This document shows, in pieces, positions 31,946-41,601 of a stretch of DNA of 64,000 bases. Where the stretch lies: positions 1-64,000 of the forward strand of contig CAVQJU010000010.1 of NCBI GenBank assembly GCA_963712905.1, read 5' to 3'. Every line of letters begins with the position of its first letter. Position 1 is the first letter of the stretch. The translations under genes were made by a program, and so were the position numbers. The stretch is from CAVQJU01 sp963712905. Lineage in GTDB: Bacteria; Acidobacteriota; Vicinamibacteria; Vicinamibacterales; CAVVIG01. The notes below the pieces were generated by a model that saw only the letters and a program-made list of their open reading frames with translations, searched no databases and was not told the DNA's origin.

Positions 31946-32136
31946 GGTCCAAGTGGTCCGAGGGGTCCCACAGGTCCGAGTGGTCCGTTCTTGGACCTCT
32001 CGGACCCTTCGGACCTCTCGGACCTCTCGGACCCTTCGGACCCTTCGGACCTCTCGGACCTCTCGGACCTCTCGGACCTCTCGGACCTCTCGGACCTCTC
32101 GGACCTCTCGGACCTCTCGGACCTCTCGGACCTCTA
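31946..32136. repeat. Large inverted 9-base tandem array (GGTCCGAGT / GGACCTCTC)
   Basis: The left arm 31946-31987 has four full 9-base units plus a partial (GGTCCAAGT, GGTCCGAGG, GGTCCCACA, GGTCCGAGT, GGTCCG). After TTCTT the right arm 31993-32136 has sixteen units of GGACCTCTC/GGACCCTTC, the complement. It ends one base before the purH stop. The unit also occurs inside nuoL at 51021-51056. Confidence 0.95.
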
Positions 32137-32137
32137 C

Positions 32138-33807
<1,670 letters not shown>

Positions 33808-33814
<7 letters not shown>

Positions 33815-33836
33815 ATCACCCAAAGTCCAGTATGAT
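33808..33836 (+). promoter_or_regulatory. Sigma-70-like promoter reading toward the cold-shock gene
   Basis: TTGGCA (33808-33813), a 17-base spacer and TATGAT (33831-33836). Predicted start is about 33843. The -35 box overlaps the start codon of the divergent purH gene. The transcript meets a terminator hairpin after about 30 bases. Confidence 0.7.
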
Positions 33837-33872
33837 CCCTGATGACGCCGGGCGGGCCTGGCGCCGAAAGGG

Positions 33873-33901
33873 AAAGGCCGCACAATGCGGCCTTTTTTTT
33901 T
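33873..33901 (+). terminator. Intrinsic terminator within the cold-shock gene leader
   Basis: AAAGGCCGCA, loop CAA, TGCGGCCTTT: a perfect 10-base stem running into nine T residues. It reads in the plus direction, between the promoter at 33808 and the csp start at 34008. It cannot serve purH, which is transcribed away from it. Confidence 0.88.
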
Positions 33902-34007
33902 GCTTCGGCAACGGGTGCCGGAGCAGGTTCAATGACGCGGCGGCGAAACCGGGGGACGGGCTCCCGGGCGCAAAAACGTGGCGTCCTAGCAAGCAGGAAG
34001 AAGAACG

Positions 34008-34211
34008 ATGCGCATCACAGGCAAGGTCAAGTGGTTCAACAACGCCAAGGGTTACGGATTCATCGAGCGCGACGGAGGCAGTGACGTGTTCGTCCACTAC
34101 TCGGCGATCCAGGGCGACGGTTTCCGCTCGCTCGAGGAAGGCCAGGCGGTCGAGTTCGAGATCGTTGACGGTCCGAAAGGCCCGCAGGCCGGCAACGTCA
34201 ACAAAGTCTAG
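34008..34211 (+). CDS. Cold-shock domain protein (CspA family)
   Basis: 67-residue OB-fold RNA chaperone, complete: MRITGKVKWFNNAKGYGFIE with RNP1 (KGYGFI, 14-19) and RNP2 (VFVHYSAI, 27-34). GGAAG lies about seven bases before the ATG. The leader of about 165 bases contains an intrinsic terminator soon after the promoter, and GC-rich sequence (33905-34000) with several possible stems. CspA-type proteins are known to melt RNA hairpins and allow readthrough of terminators, so autoregulation by antitermination is an attractive inference. Confidence 0.97.
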   Translation: MRITGKVKWFNNAKGYGFIERDGGSDVFVHYSAIQGDGFRSLEEGQAVEFEIVDGPKGPQAGNVNKV

Positions 34212-34225
34212 CCACTCCCCCGTAG

Positions 34226-34260
34226 GCCGGGCGTCCGCTGGGGCGCCCGGCTTCTCGGTT
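34226..34260 (+). terminator. Probable terminator after the cold-shock gene
   Basis: GCCGGGCG and CGCCCGGC form a perfect 8-base stem 14 bases after the csp stop. It is followed by TTCTCGGTT, a weak T tract. It also lies at the 3' end of the convergent gene at 34260. Confidence 0.6.
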
Positions 34261-34847
34261 CACTCTTTCGTTCCTTTCATCGCGCGCGCCGTGAAGTTCA
34301 CCTTCCCATCCTTCACGGCTACCCGGAACGCCACCTCGGGGCTCCCGTTCTCCCGCAGCTTCTTGACCTGAGTCTTCACCAGGTCGGCGAACTTGTGGAA
34401 CGGCAGCGCGTCTTCGCCGATTGAACGCCGCGCTTCCACGAGCGAGTCGTACAGATCGTGCAGCTTGTCCTGCTCCTGCACCGGGTTCTTGAATGCCGCG
34501 ACGCGCAGGATGCGGTCCTCGGCCTTTTTCGGCTCGGCGGCCTTCTCTTCCTTGCGCTTGTGGACGAAGGGGCCCGACCGCCCTTCCTCGCGGGCCCGCA
34601 GCCCGCGGTCCCAGAGATCGATGAACGCGGCGTACCGCGACTGCAGCGTCAGGAAGCGAAAGCGGTCGCCGGTGTTCTGGATGTGCGCGCGATCGAACTG
34701 CTTGACGATCGCGTCCACACGGCTGCGCGTTTCCCAGGGCGGTTTCGGCAGCCGGCCCGCGAAAAACATGTTGTACTCGGCCTCGAGCCGCCTCAATTCG
34801 GTCTCGAGCCGCTGCAGATCCCGTTCGACGGCGGTGGGTTCGGCCAC
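34260..34847 (-). CDS. Helical protein resembling the MXAN_5187 C-terminal family
   Basis: 195 residues. The N-terminal third is a coiled coil (VERDLQRLETELRRLEAEYN). It is followed by FLTLQSRYAAFIDLWDRGLR and AREEGRSGPF, a pattern I associate with proteins annotated as MXAN_5187 C-terminal domain, with limited certainty. The C-terminal part, GSPEVAFRVAVKDGKVNFTA, is beta-like. No signal peptide is present. Its start is five bases after the stop of the upstream gene at 34853, so the two may form an operon. Function unknown. Confidence 0.65.
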   Translation of the reverse strand: MAEPTAVERDLQRLETELRRLEAEYNMFFAGRLPKPPWETRSRVDAIVKQFDRAHIQNTGDRFRFLTLQSRYAAFIDLWDRGLRAREEGRSGPFVHKRKEEKAAEPKKAEDRILRVAAFKNPVQEQDKLHDLYDSLVEARRSIGEDALPFHKFADLVKTQVKKLRENGSPEVAFRVAVKDGKVNFTARAMKGTKE

Positions 34848-34852
34848 GTGAT

Positions 34853-35260
34853 CTACTGGTAAATGAGGAAGTAGAGCAGCGGCAGCCAGAGCTCCCGCGC
34901 ATAGGGCATGGGCCGATCGTCGATCAGGACTTCCGTGTCGTGCGACGGCCCGACGATTTCGAACAGGTCGCGCAGCCGCGGCGCGTCGCGCGTCCAGAAA
35001 CGGGCGCGGTAGCGGTGCGACGGCCCGCTGCCGGTCTCGCGAAACTCAGCCGAATCGCGCGCCAGCTCCAGCGCGCGCGGGAAGTCGGCGGTCTCCAGAT
35101 CCGGAAACACGATCGTGATGGAAAACGGCCGCTGGCGGGCGCCAAACAGCGCGTCGTGCAGGTCGGGATCGAGCGCCGCGAGCTCCTCGGCCGTCGGCTG
35201 CTCGGACAGATCGGCGTACGGCCAAAACCGCTCGAGCGGCCGGAATTTTGGCTGTTCCAC
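34853..35260 (-). CDS. Hypothetical protein, divergent from the 35289 gene
   Basis: About 135 residues if started at the GTG at 35260 (VEQPKFRPLERFWPYADLSE); the open frame extends further, but that part overlaps the divergent gene. It contains FSITIVFPDLETADFPRALE and HDTEVLIDDRPMPYARELWL, and ends LPLLYFLIYQ. There are no motifs I can assign. The tight arrangement with 34260 and the divergent gene suggests a small conserved cluster. Confidence 0.6.
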   Translation of the reverse strand: MEQPKFRPLERFWPYADLSEQPTAEELAALDPDLHDALFGARQRPFSITIVFPDLETADFPRALELARDSAEFRETGSGPSHRYRARFWTRDAPRLRDLFEIVGPSHDTEVLIDDRPMPYARELWLPLLYFLIYQ

Positions 35261-35288
35261 GGTCCCAATTGTATTGCAGAATGGCACC

Positions 35289-36434
35289 ATGCTTGGAACA
35301 CGCGGATCGAGTGCGAGCGTTCGCTGGCCGATTCGTGCAGTGCTGTTCGGCGTCATGGCGCTCGTCGTCGCCGCCGTGGCGCACGGCAGCTGGCCAGGTC
35401 AACGCACAGCCGGTCAGCCAGCGCAGGCGCCGTTCGCCTCGCTCATCGAGCAGCTGTCTGAGCCCAACGGTGAGTTCGACACCGACAACCTGATTTCGAA
35501 CGAGCAGTCGTACCTCCACGTCGTGCCCGCGCTCGAACAGGCCGGCCTCTCCGGCGGCGTGTACATCGGCGTCGGCCCGGATCAGAACTTCTCCTACATC
35601 GCCCGCATCCGCCCCGCCGAAGCGTTTATCGTCGACATCCGGCGGGACAACCTGCTGCTGCACCTGCTGTTCAAGGCGATCTTCGCGACCACGAAGAACC
35701 GCGTGGAATATCTGAGCGTGCTGACCGCCCGGCCGGCGCCCGACCGCGCCGACTCCTGGCGCGACGCCAGCATCGAGAAAATCGTCGCGCACTTCGACGA
35801 GGCGAAGCCCCTGCCTGCGGCGGCGGCCGCCGAGATCACCGACCGGCTGCACGCGGCGATAAAGAAGTTCGGCGTGCCGCTCTCGGCGAAGGACCTCGCG
35901 ACGATCGATCGCTTTCATGCGGCGTTCGCGCAGGCGGGCCTGGGGCTGCAGTTCACGTCCACGGGACGTCCGGCCCGCGAGTACTACCCCACGTACCGCG
36001 ACCTGCTCCTCGAAACCGATCGCAAGGGCCGCAAGCTCTGCTACCTGGCTTCGGAGGACGACTTCCAGTTCGTGCGCGCGCTCGAGGCCCGCGACGGGGT
36101 CATTCCGGTGGTCGGCGACTTGAGCGGTCCGCACGCCGTCGCAGCGGTCGGGCAGCTGATGGCCCAGCGGGGCCAGAAGCTCGCGGCGTTCTACGTCTCG
36201 AACGTCGAGAACTACCTGTTCCGGAACGGCGCCTACACGCGCTACATCGAGAACCTGAAGCGCCTGCCGCACTCGGATCGCAGCGTGCTCATCCGGTCGA
36301 TCTTCGGCGGCTACTCCCTGCCCGAATCGGCGCCCGGCTACTACAGCACGTCGACGGTGCAGAACCTCAACGAGCTCCTGGCCAACTGCGCCGCCGGCAA
36401 GTGCCGGTCATACTTCGAGCTGCTTCGCCGGTAA
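35289..36434 (+). CDS. Conserved exported or anchored protein, LIC_10091-like
   Basis: 381 residues. Residues about 13-32 (WPIRAVLFGVMALVVAAVAH) form a signal anchor. The body has GGVYIGVGPDQNFSYIARIR, EAFIVDIRRDNLLLHLLFKA and AAFYVSNVENYLFRNG. The first two look like the nucleotide-binding part of a Rossmann methyltransferase fold, and I recall this pattern from a Leptospira protein family (LIC_10091). Activity is unknown. It is divergent from 34853 and followed by a REPIN-like element. Confidence 0.65.
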   Translation: MLGTRGSSASVRWPIRAVLFGVMALVVAAVAHGSWPGQRTAGQPAQAPFASLIEQLSEPNGEFDTDNLISNEQSYLHVVPALEQAGLSGGVYIGVGPDQNFSYIARIRPAEAFIVDIRRDNLLLHLLFKAIFATTKNRVEYLSVLTARPAPDRADSWRDASIEKIVAHFDEAKPLPAAAAAEITDRLHAAIKKFGVPLSAKDLATIDRFHAAFAQAGLGLQFTSTGRPAREYYPTYRDLLLETDRKGRKLCYLASEDDFQFVRALEARDGVIPVVGDLSGPHAVAAVGQLMAQRGQKLAAFYVSNVENYLFRNGAYTRYIENLKRLPHSDRSVLIRSIFGGYSLPESAPGYYSTSTVQNLNELLANCAAGKCRSYFELLRR

Positions 36435-36438
36435 CATC

Positions 36439-36484
36439 GTAGAGTCCGGATTCAGCCGGACGTCCGCCTGAAGGCGGCCGCTAC
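36439..36484. repeat. REPIN-like double hairpin (GTAG...CTAC)
   Basis: Starts GTAG and ends CTAC. It holds two adjacent hairpins: GTCCGG-ATTCAG-CCGGAC and CCGCC-TGAA-GGCGG. This is the layout of paired REP sequences moved by RAYT tyrosine transposases. It lies between convergent genes. Confidence 0.8.
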
Positions 36485-36495
36485 GCAGATCACCA

Positions 36496-37485
36496 TCAGA
36501 ATGTCGCGATCGGGTTCGCCGGCGACCCGGTGCCGCCGGGAATCGCGAGCGGCGCGATCGTCAGCAGGAAGTCCCAGCGGCGCCGCGCGGCGGCGGCCGC
36601 GCCCAGCGCCTCGAGGTCGCAGTTGTCCAGCAGGTGGACGCCGAGGTGCACGAGCGCGAAATCGTGCACGGCGCCGCGAATGCCAGACGGCGACACGTAC
36701 TGCGGGTGATCGCTGCCGAGCAGGGCGACGTCGCGCTGCTTCAGCCACGGAATGACGGAGGGATCGAGGCCGGCCGACCGGCCGCCCTCGGCCCGGCCCC
36801 GCAGCCACGGTCCGAGCGCCTTGCGCCGCGCCCACACGCCCGTTCGCACGAACAGCGCGTCGCCGGCGGACACCTTCACGCCCGCCTGCTTCTCCCACGC
36901 TTCCAGATCCTCGACGTAGATCGGCGTCCCCGGCTCGAGATACGGCACGCCCTTCAACCGCGGGATGTCGATGAGGACGCCTCGGGTGAAGATTCCGTTC
37001 TTCACGTTGTGAATCGAGTTCTTCGCATGGCGGTTCGCGACGACAGCCGCCTGATCCGGCGTGTACCCGTTGTAGAAAACGCCGCTCTCGTTGATGTGCG
37101 CGAGCGAGTCGAGGTGCGTGTGCGCGATGCCGTGGTAGTTGACCGCGATGCGATCGGATCCGATGCCCTGCATGACGACTTCGTAGGGCGTCGGGTTGTC
37201 GACGGCCTGCACGGTGTCCGCGTCCGCGGAAAGCGACACCGATACGCCGTCCTTCACGAGCGCCGCCGCCTGCTTTCGTTTTGCCGGCGTAATCAGGTTG
37301 AGCGCGCCGATTTCGTCATCCTTGCCCCAGCGCCCCCAGTTCGAAAGGTCCTTCTTCCAGCGGGCGTACTCGGCGTCGGTGACGGTGTGAGCGGCCGGCG
37401 CCTGCGCCCGCGGCGGCGCAGGCTGGCCGAACACGACGCCGGCGAAGAGTATCGTTGCGGCAACCGACCTCGATGCAGTCGTCAT
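36496..37485 (-). CDS. Exported cyclase-family hydrolase (kynurenine formamidase-like), Sec signal
   Basis: 329 residues from the ATG at 37485, with GGAGGA before it. N-terminus MTTASRSVAATILFAGVVFG is a Sec signal peptide. The metal site is HGIAHTHLDSLAH, the HxGTHxDxxxH motif of the cyclase family (PF04199) with Ala for Gly. RTGVWARR and LLGSDHPQYV follow. Family members hydrolyse formylkynurenine, isatin or cyclic amides; the substrate here is unknown. It lies 14 bases after a second cyclase gene. Confidence 0.85.
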   Translation of the reverse strand: MTTASRSVAATILFAGVVFGQPAPPRAQAPAAHTVTDAEYARWKKDLSNWGRWGKDDEIGALNLITPAKRKQAAALVKDGVSVSLSADADTVQAVDNPTPYEVVMQGIGSDRIAVNYHGIAHTHLDSLAHINESGVFYNGYTPDQAAVVANRHAKNSIHNVKNGIFTRGVLIDIPRLKGVPYLEPGTPIYVEDLEAWEKQAGVKVSAGDALFVRTGVWARRKALGPWLRGRAEGGRSAGLDPSVIPWLKQRDVALLGSDHPQYVSPSGIRGAVHDFALVHLGVHLLDNCDLEALGAAAAARRRWDFLLTIAPLAIPGGTGSPANPIATF

Positions 37486-37499
37486 GTCAGTCCTCCGTC

Positions 37500-38336
37500 T
37501 CAGGCCACGGCGTAGACGCGGGCGGGACCGCCCGTCGCACCTTCGTGTTTCGGTCCGCCGACGATGATCGTCGCGCCGGCCGGCGGGACGGTGCCGAGGT
37601 TCGCCAGCAGCTCGACGCCGTATTTTCCCGCGCCGAGCAGCGCGAGATGGGCCACGAACCTGGACGCGGACGCCCCGTCGAGGCTGAGCGTGTCCACGCC
37701 CGCGCCGACGATGTCGCGTTCCTTGACCAGGAAACGCGCCGCCTCCTCGCTGAATCCGGGCGCATGCATCGTGCCCTTCGCGTCCTTGTTCAGAAACCGG
37801 TCGACGGTGGCAACTTTCGCGTCCCATCCCGAATGCATCGCCACGAACGCGCCCGCCGGCAGCCGGCCGTGCTGTTTCTCCCACGCCAGCACGTCGTCCA
37901 CCGACAGGAGCGCATCAGCGTTCTTCGCGGCGCGGTCCGCGATCGAAATGACCGCCAGCGGCGCGATGAACTTGTCGGCGGGCAGCTTGTCGGCCGTCAC
38001 GGCGTTGATGACGAAGTGCACCGGCGCGTCCAGGTGAGTGCCGGTGTGCTCGTCGAACGTCACTTCGTTGGCGAAGAAGCCGTCCTTCGCGGTCGAGAAC
38101 TTCGGGCGGATTTGAATGGGCTTGAACGCCGGGAACACGGGCGTTCGCGGCGAAAACACGTGGGTCAGATCGTGGACGTCACGAAATCCCTTCGCGAGCC
38201 TGACGGGCCGCTGCTGGGCGGCCACCGGCGACGGCCCCGCGACTGCCGCGGCAGCCAGGGCGCCACCCACGCCGTGAAGAAACGCCCGCCTCGACAGCTG
38301 CTCGCGGACAGAGTGAATGATGAGGGGAGAACACAT
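37500..38336 (-). CDS. Exported cyclase-family hydrolase, Tat signal
   Basis: 278 residues. The N-terminus has a twin-arginine signal (SRRAFLHGVGGALAAAAVAG). The active-site block is FDEHTGTHLDAPVHF, the full HxGTHxDxPxH motif. Later AMHSGWDAK and VGAGVDTLSLD match the family. It shares the fold with the neighbour at 36496 but uses another export route, suggesting the two are not simple duplicates. They probably share a transcript. Confidence 0.88.
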   Translation of the reverse strand: MCSPLIIHSVREQLSRRAFLHGVGGALAAAAVAGPSPVAAQQRPVRLAKGFRDVHDLTHVFSPRTPVFPAFKPIQIRPKFSTAKDGFFANEVTFDEHTGTHLDAPVHFVINAVTADKLPADKFIAPLAVISIADRAAKNADALLSVDDVLAWEKQHGRLPAGAFVAMHSGWDAKVATVDRFLNKDAKGTMHAPGFSEEAARFLVKERDIVGAGVDTLSLDGASASRFVAHLALLGAGKYGVELLANLGTVPPAGATIIVGGPKHEGATGGPARVYAVA

Positions 38337-38359
38337 CAGGGCCTCCTGCGGCCCCTATG

Positions 38360-38671
38360 CTAACCGAGGAACGGATCGGGAAGCGGCGACTCGGCCAGCG
38401 CGCCGACCACGGTGGTCCACTCGCGCACGCGCCACTTCCTGACGAGGCCGTTCACGACGTAGGGATCCCCGGCGGCAAATGCTTCGGCGACAGCGGGCGT
38501 AGTGCCGCGGAACACAAAGACGGCTCCGTCGGCCGGGCTCGCGAGGGCGCCGCCCAGCACGAGGTCGCCGCGGACGACGGCCTTGCGCGCGTAGCCGATG
38601 TGCGCGGCCCGGAACGGCATCCGCTTCTCCGCGTAGTCGTCCGCCACGTCGTAGAACATCAGGTAGTGCAT
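38360..38671 (-). CDS. YciI-like protein
   Basis: 103 residues with the ferredoxin-like YciI fold: MHYLMFYDVADDYAEKRMPF, RAAHIGYARKAVVRGDLVLG, GDPYVVNGLVRKWRVREW. The conserved His (AAHIGYA) and Asp (GDPYV) are present. Family members are mostly of unknown function. It lies between the cyclase pair and a MOSC protein, with one base to the latter. Confidence 0.85.
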   Translation of the reverse strand: MHYLMFYDVADDYAEKRMPFRAAHIGYARKAVVRGDLVLGGALASPADGAVFVFRGTTPAVAEAFAAGDPYVVNGLVRKWRVREWTTVVGALAESPLPDPFLG

Positions 38672-38672
38672 G

Positions 38673-39224
38673 TCAGCCGATCTTCCTGACCGCGTCGCCC
38701 GGACGGATGGTGCCCGGGCGCACGACCTTCGCGTTGATGCCGCGGAGGCACAGCTCGCGGCCGAGCGGCGAGTTGACGAACTTCATCGCGTCCACACCGA
38801 ACCGCGAGACGAACTTGCTGCACCCGGTGTGCGGCTGATCCGTCACCTCGATGACTGCCGTCCCGACGGCGAGCTGCGAGCCTGCCGGGAGGTTGGCCGT
38901 GCTCAGATCCAGGTCCATGTAGAGCTGATCGCCGGCCAGCGGCCATCGGTTCTTTTCCACGGCCAGCAGCGACGCGACCCGCGCGTTCATGATGTTCAGC
39001 TGCATGTCCGGATGCGGCGACCCGTCGGCCGTGCGCGTGCTCTTTCGCATGCGCCAGGTGTCGCCGACGAGGCCTTCGACGGCGTCGAGCTGCGCCTCTT
39101 CCAGGATCTCGCGCTCTTCCACCTTCGGCCTGCGCACGATCATCTGCAGCACGCCCTCGCCTTTCGGCGCGCGCCGGATCTCATCGACCCCCGCCTCCAG
39201 TTCCTCCGTCGTCAGGTGCTTCAT
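38673..39224 (-). CDS. MOSC domain protein
   Basis: 183 residues. The MOSC core has DAVEGLVGDTWRM, PDMQLNIMNARVASLL, LYMDLDLSTANLPAGSQL and DQPHTGCSKFVSRFG, whose Cys is the conserved sulphur- or molybdenum-binding residue. MOSC domains act in molybdenum cofactor sulphuration or N-hydroxylamine reduction (YiiM and relatives). No other domains are fused. Start context is ordinary. Confidence 0.85.
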   Translation of the reverse strand: MKHLTTEELEAGVDEIRRAPKGEGVLQMIVRRPKVEEREILEEAQLDAVEGLVGDTWRMRKSTRTADGSPHPDMQLNIMNARVASLLAVEKNRWPLAGDQLYMDLDLSTANLPAGSQLAVGTAVIEVTDQPHTGCSKFVSRFGVDAMKFVNSPLGRELCLRGINAKVVRPGTIRPGDAVRKIG

Positions 39225-39282
39225 GAGTCGATCCTAGCGTGACCCCGCGAGGCGAGTAGAGCCAACCACGGATTGGACCGCC

Positions 39283-39297
39283 TGACTGCTGACTGCT
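39283..39297. repeat. Two TGACTGC units
   Basis: A minimal array of two heptamers (TGACTGC) next to the 39297 stop. The unit is that of the 15-copy array at 59133-59243. Confidence 0.7.
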
Positions 39298-40202
39298 CAC
39301 GGCCTGGCTTCGTACAGGCGCTCGCCCGCCTCGACGCGCACCGGCATCCGGTTCTCCTGGGGCGGCAACGGGCACGTGGCGAAGGCGTTGTACGCGCACG
39401 GGGGATTCTGCGCGCGGTTGAAATCCATCGTCACCTTGCCGTTGTCTGGCAGCGGGGTGTAGAGGAAGCGCGCGGCCGGATCCGTTTCCTTGCCGGTCGT
39501 CAGGTCGCGAAAGATGAACCACAGTTCTTTGGGACGATCGGGATCGGCAATCGCGACCATCTGCATCCGCTGGCCGTCCATCGTGAATGCGGCGGTGCCG
39601 GGACTGACCATCGTATCGACGTCCCCGAGGATGTTCGGGATCTGCATCGTCTTCGCCGTTTCGTACGGCACGTACTCGGCCGACACCCGGTAGTTCTCCT
39701 TCACCGGATACCACTTCAGACCGGTGAACTCCCTGCGCAGGTGGTTGTTCTTGTCGCGCAGGCGGATGGCCAGCCTGTCGCCGCTCTGGTGCACCCACAG
39801 CGTCAGATCCTGCAGGACGATGCGGTCCGGCGTGCCGGCGCCGTCCGACTTGAGATCCGCGCTGGTGATCGTGTTGCCGTTGAGGACGAAGCTCACACCG
39901 CTCGCCGCCTTGACGGCCACCTTCCCGTCGCGCAGCGAGAAGGTGCCGGCGCGAGCCGGCGCGCCGGCCGGGAGCACGATGTCGTTGGCGGTATCCGAAC
40001 CGAACGTCGTATCGGGCTTCGTCAGGAAGAAGAGGCCGGCGATGGTCAACCAGCCCGTGTCGGTCTTGAGCGCCGCCTCGCGGGCGTCCCGGAACTTCGC
40101 GACGTCATCGAGATACGGGTCGCCCACCGCGACCGGAAGGCTCCCCTGCCGGCACGCCACGACCGACATCGTCAGAACAACCGCCGCGATCCATCGCGCC
40201 AC
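39297..40202 (-). CDS. DUF1684 lipoprotein
   Basis: About 301 residues from a GTG at 40202, chosen because AAGGAG lies eight bases upstream; a TTG at 40220 is an alternative. The signal peptide ends in the lipobox SVVAC. The body has DTGWLTIAGLFFLTKPDTTF, KWYPVKENYRVSAEYVPYE and DFNRAQNPPCAYNAFATCPL, the diagnostic segments of DUF1684. These proteins are predicted outer-membrane or periplasmic lipoproteins of unknown role. It is followed downstream by the MOSC gene. Confidence 0.88.
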   Translation of the reverse strand: MARWIAAVVLTMSVVACRQGSLPVAVGDPYLDDVAKFRDAREAALKTDTGWLTIAGLFFLTKPDTTFGSDTANDIVLPAGAPARAGTFSLRDGKVAVKAASGVSFVLNGNTITSADLKSDGAGTPDRIVLQDLTLWVHQSGDRLAIRLRDKNNHLRREFTGLKWYPVKENYRVSAEYVPYETAKTMQIPNILGDVDTMVSPGTAAFTMDGQRMQMVAIADPDRPKELWFIFRDLTTGKETDPAARFLYTPLPDNGKVTMDFNRAQNPPCAYNAFATCPLPPQENRMPVRVEAGERLYEARP

Positions 40203-40220
40203 GGGCCAGCTCCTTCTCAA

Positions 40221-40832
40221 TCAGGCGCCCTTGCGGACGACCCAGGTAGTCATGCACCTCTGATTCTGCACGATCGTCGTCTTCAGCGGGTCGAGGAATG
40301 CGCCGCCCAGCCTCCGCGTCAGCTCGACGAGCAGGTCTTCGTCCACCAGGTAGCGTTCGGATCCGTCTGGCAGGAGGAACCGGCGTCCAACCGTCTGGCG
40401 CACGCGGGTTTCCATGCCGATCGCGGACGCGAGCCTGGAGAACAGCATGCCGCCTGGCTTCAGCACGCGCCACATCTCCGTCACCATGGCCTCGAAGTGG
40501 CGGTCGTCGCGGGCGAAGTGCAGCACGGCGCTGCTCAGCACCACGTCCGCGAACGCGTCCGGGAACGACATCTCTTCGACCGCCTCGGCCCGGAAGTTTG
40601 CGCCGGGCAGCTCCGGCGCGACGGTGGCGGCAAGGACGCGGACAGCCTCGATGGCATCGACGTCCGTATCCGCGCCGAATACTTCGTAACCCGACCGCAG
40701 GAGGTAGACGAGGTTGCGGCCCGAGCCGCACCCGGCGTCGAGCACACGCATGCCCGGTTGCAGACGTCCGCGAAGGAGCTGGTCGAAGAGGTAGATGTCG
40801 ATCTGGCCGAACTGGACGTCGAGATCACCCAT
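40221..40832 (-). CDS. SAM-dependent methyltransferase
   Basis: 203 residues, class I fold: MRVLDAGCGSGRNLVYLLRS (motif I), YEVFGADTDVDAIEAVRVLA (acidic loop), FADVVLSSAVLHFARDD and WRVLKPGGMLFSRLA. The C-terminus has a helical cap (YLVDEDLLVELTRRLGG). The substrate is unknown. The start overlaps the GNAT stop by eight bases, so the pair is probably translated together. Confidence 0.85.
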   Translation of the reverse strand: MGDLDVQFGQIDIYLFDQLLRGRLQPGMRVLDAGCGSGRNLVYLLRSGYEVFGADTDVDAIEAVRVLAATVAPELPGANFRAEAVEEMSFPDAFADVVLSSAVLHFARDDRHFEAMVTEMWRVLKPGGMLFSRLASAIGMETRVRQTVGRRFLLPDGSERYLVDEDLLVELTRRLGGAFLDPLKTTIVQNQRCMTTWVVRKGA

Positions 40833-41338
40833 GCGTCAGCATCTTCTCGATCACGATCTCGTCGATGTACCGCCCGGCGAGACGGGCGTGGCGCCGGGCC
40901 GTGCCGACGACGCTGAATCCCTGGCGCAAGTAGACGCGCAGGGCCGCGTCGTTGTCGGCTCGCACGTAAGTGAAGATCTTCTCATAACCCTTCGCGAGCG
41001 CCGCGCCGAACGTCGCCTCGAACAGCCGGGCGGCCACTCCCTGCCTCCTCGAGTCGGCCGCGACGTATGTGCCCAGGACGCCGACGTGGTCGAACGCGCG
41101 CGTGTAGCCCGCAAACGGCTCCATGCTCTGAAACCCGACGACGCGACCGTCGGATATTCGGACGGCGACCTGAAAGACGCCGCGGGCTGGAAAAGCCGCC
41201 AGGGTACTCGCGCTCGGCCTCGACCGTGAACGGCGTGTCGAACACGGTGAACGTGCCGGCCTCGACAATTGGATTCAGAATCCCGACGATGGCTTCCGCG
41301 TCGTCGAGGCATACCGGACGCGTGAGCAGTCCGCTCAC
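40825..41338 (-). CDS. GNAT N-acetyltransferase (phosphinothricin-type), one frameshift
   Basis: Starts at GTG 41338 (overlapping the DUF2277 stop as GTGA): SGLLTRPVCLDDAEAIVGIL, FTVFDTPFTVEAEREY. After a frame change near 41205 it continues FPARGVFQVAVRISDGRVVG, VGVLGTYVAADSRRQGVAAR (acetyl-CoA loop) and NDAALRVYLRQGFSVVGTAR. About 170 residues when corrected. The family acetylates amino compounds; substrate unknown. Confidence 0.82.
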
Positions 41339-41601
41339 GCAAACCGCTCGCGCGCTCGCTCCTGGGCCTTGCGGGCCTCTTCTTCGCGGTTGCGCGGCGC
41401 CGCCGTTGTCGTCAGCGACTCGATCAGGCGATGGGCGGCGGCCGTCACTTCATCGACAGCGCGGTTGAAGACGGCTTCGTTCGCGCGGGATGGACGAGTC
41501 GATCCGCTCAGTTTCCTCACGAACTGCAGAGCCGACGCCCTGATCTCGTCCGGTGTTGCCGGAGGCGCAAAGTTAGCAAGAGTTTTGATGTTCCGACACA
41601 T
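41335..41601 (-). CDS. DUF2277 family protein
   Basis: 88 residues from MCRNIKTLANFAPPATPDEI, with ALQFVRKLSGSTRPSRANEA, almost the family consensus. The C-terminal helix is charged (PRNREEEARKAQERARE). An upstream in-frame start exists but lacks similarity. No function is known. It overlaps both neighbours. Confidence 0.85.
   Translation of the reverse strand: MCRNIKTLANFAPPATPDEIRASALQFVRKLSGSTRPSRANEAVFNRAVDEVTAAAHRLIESLTTTAAPRNREEEARKAQERARERFA

Noticed and set aside
33873..33901. Terminator belonging to purH
   Set aside because: purH is transcribed leftward from 33814, away from the hairpin, and the T run is on the plus strand.
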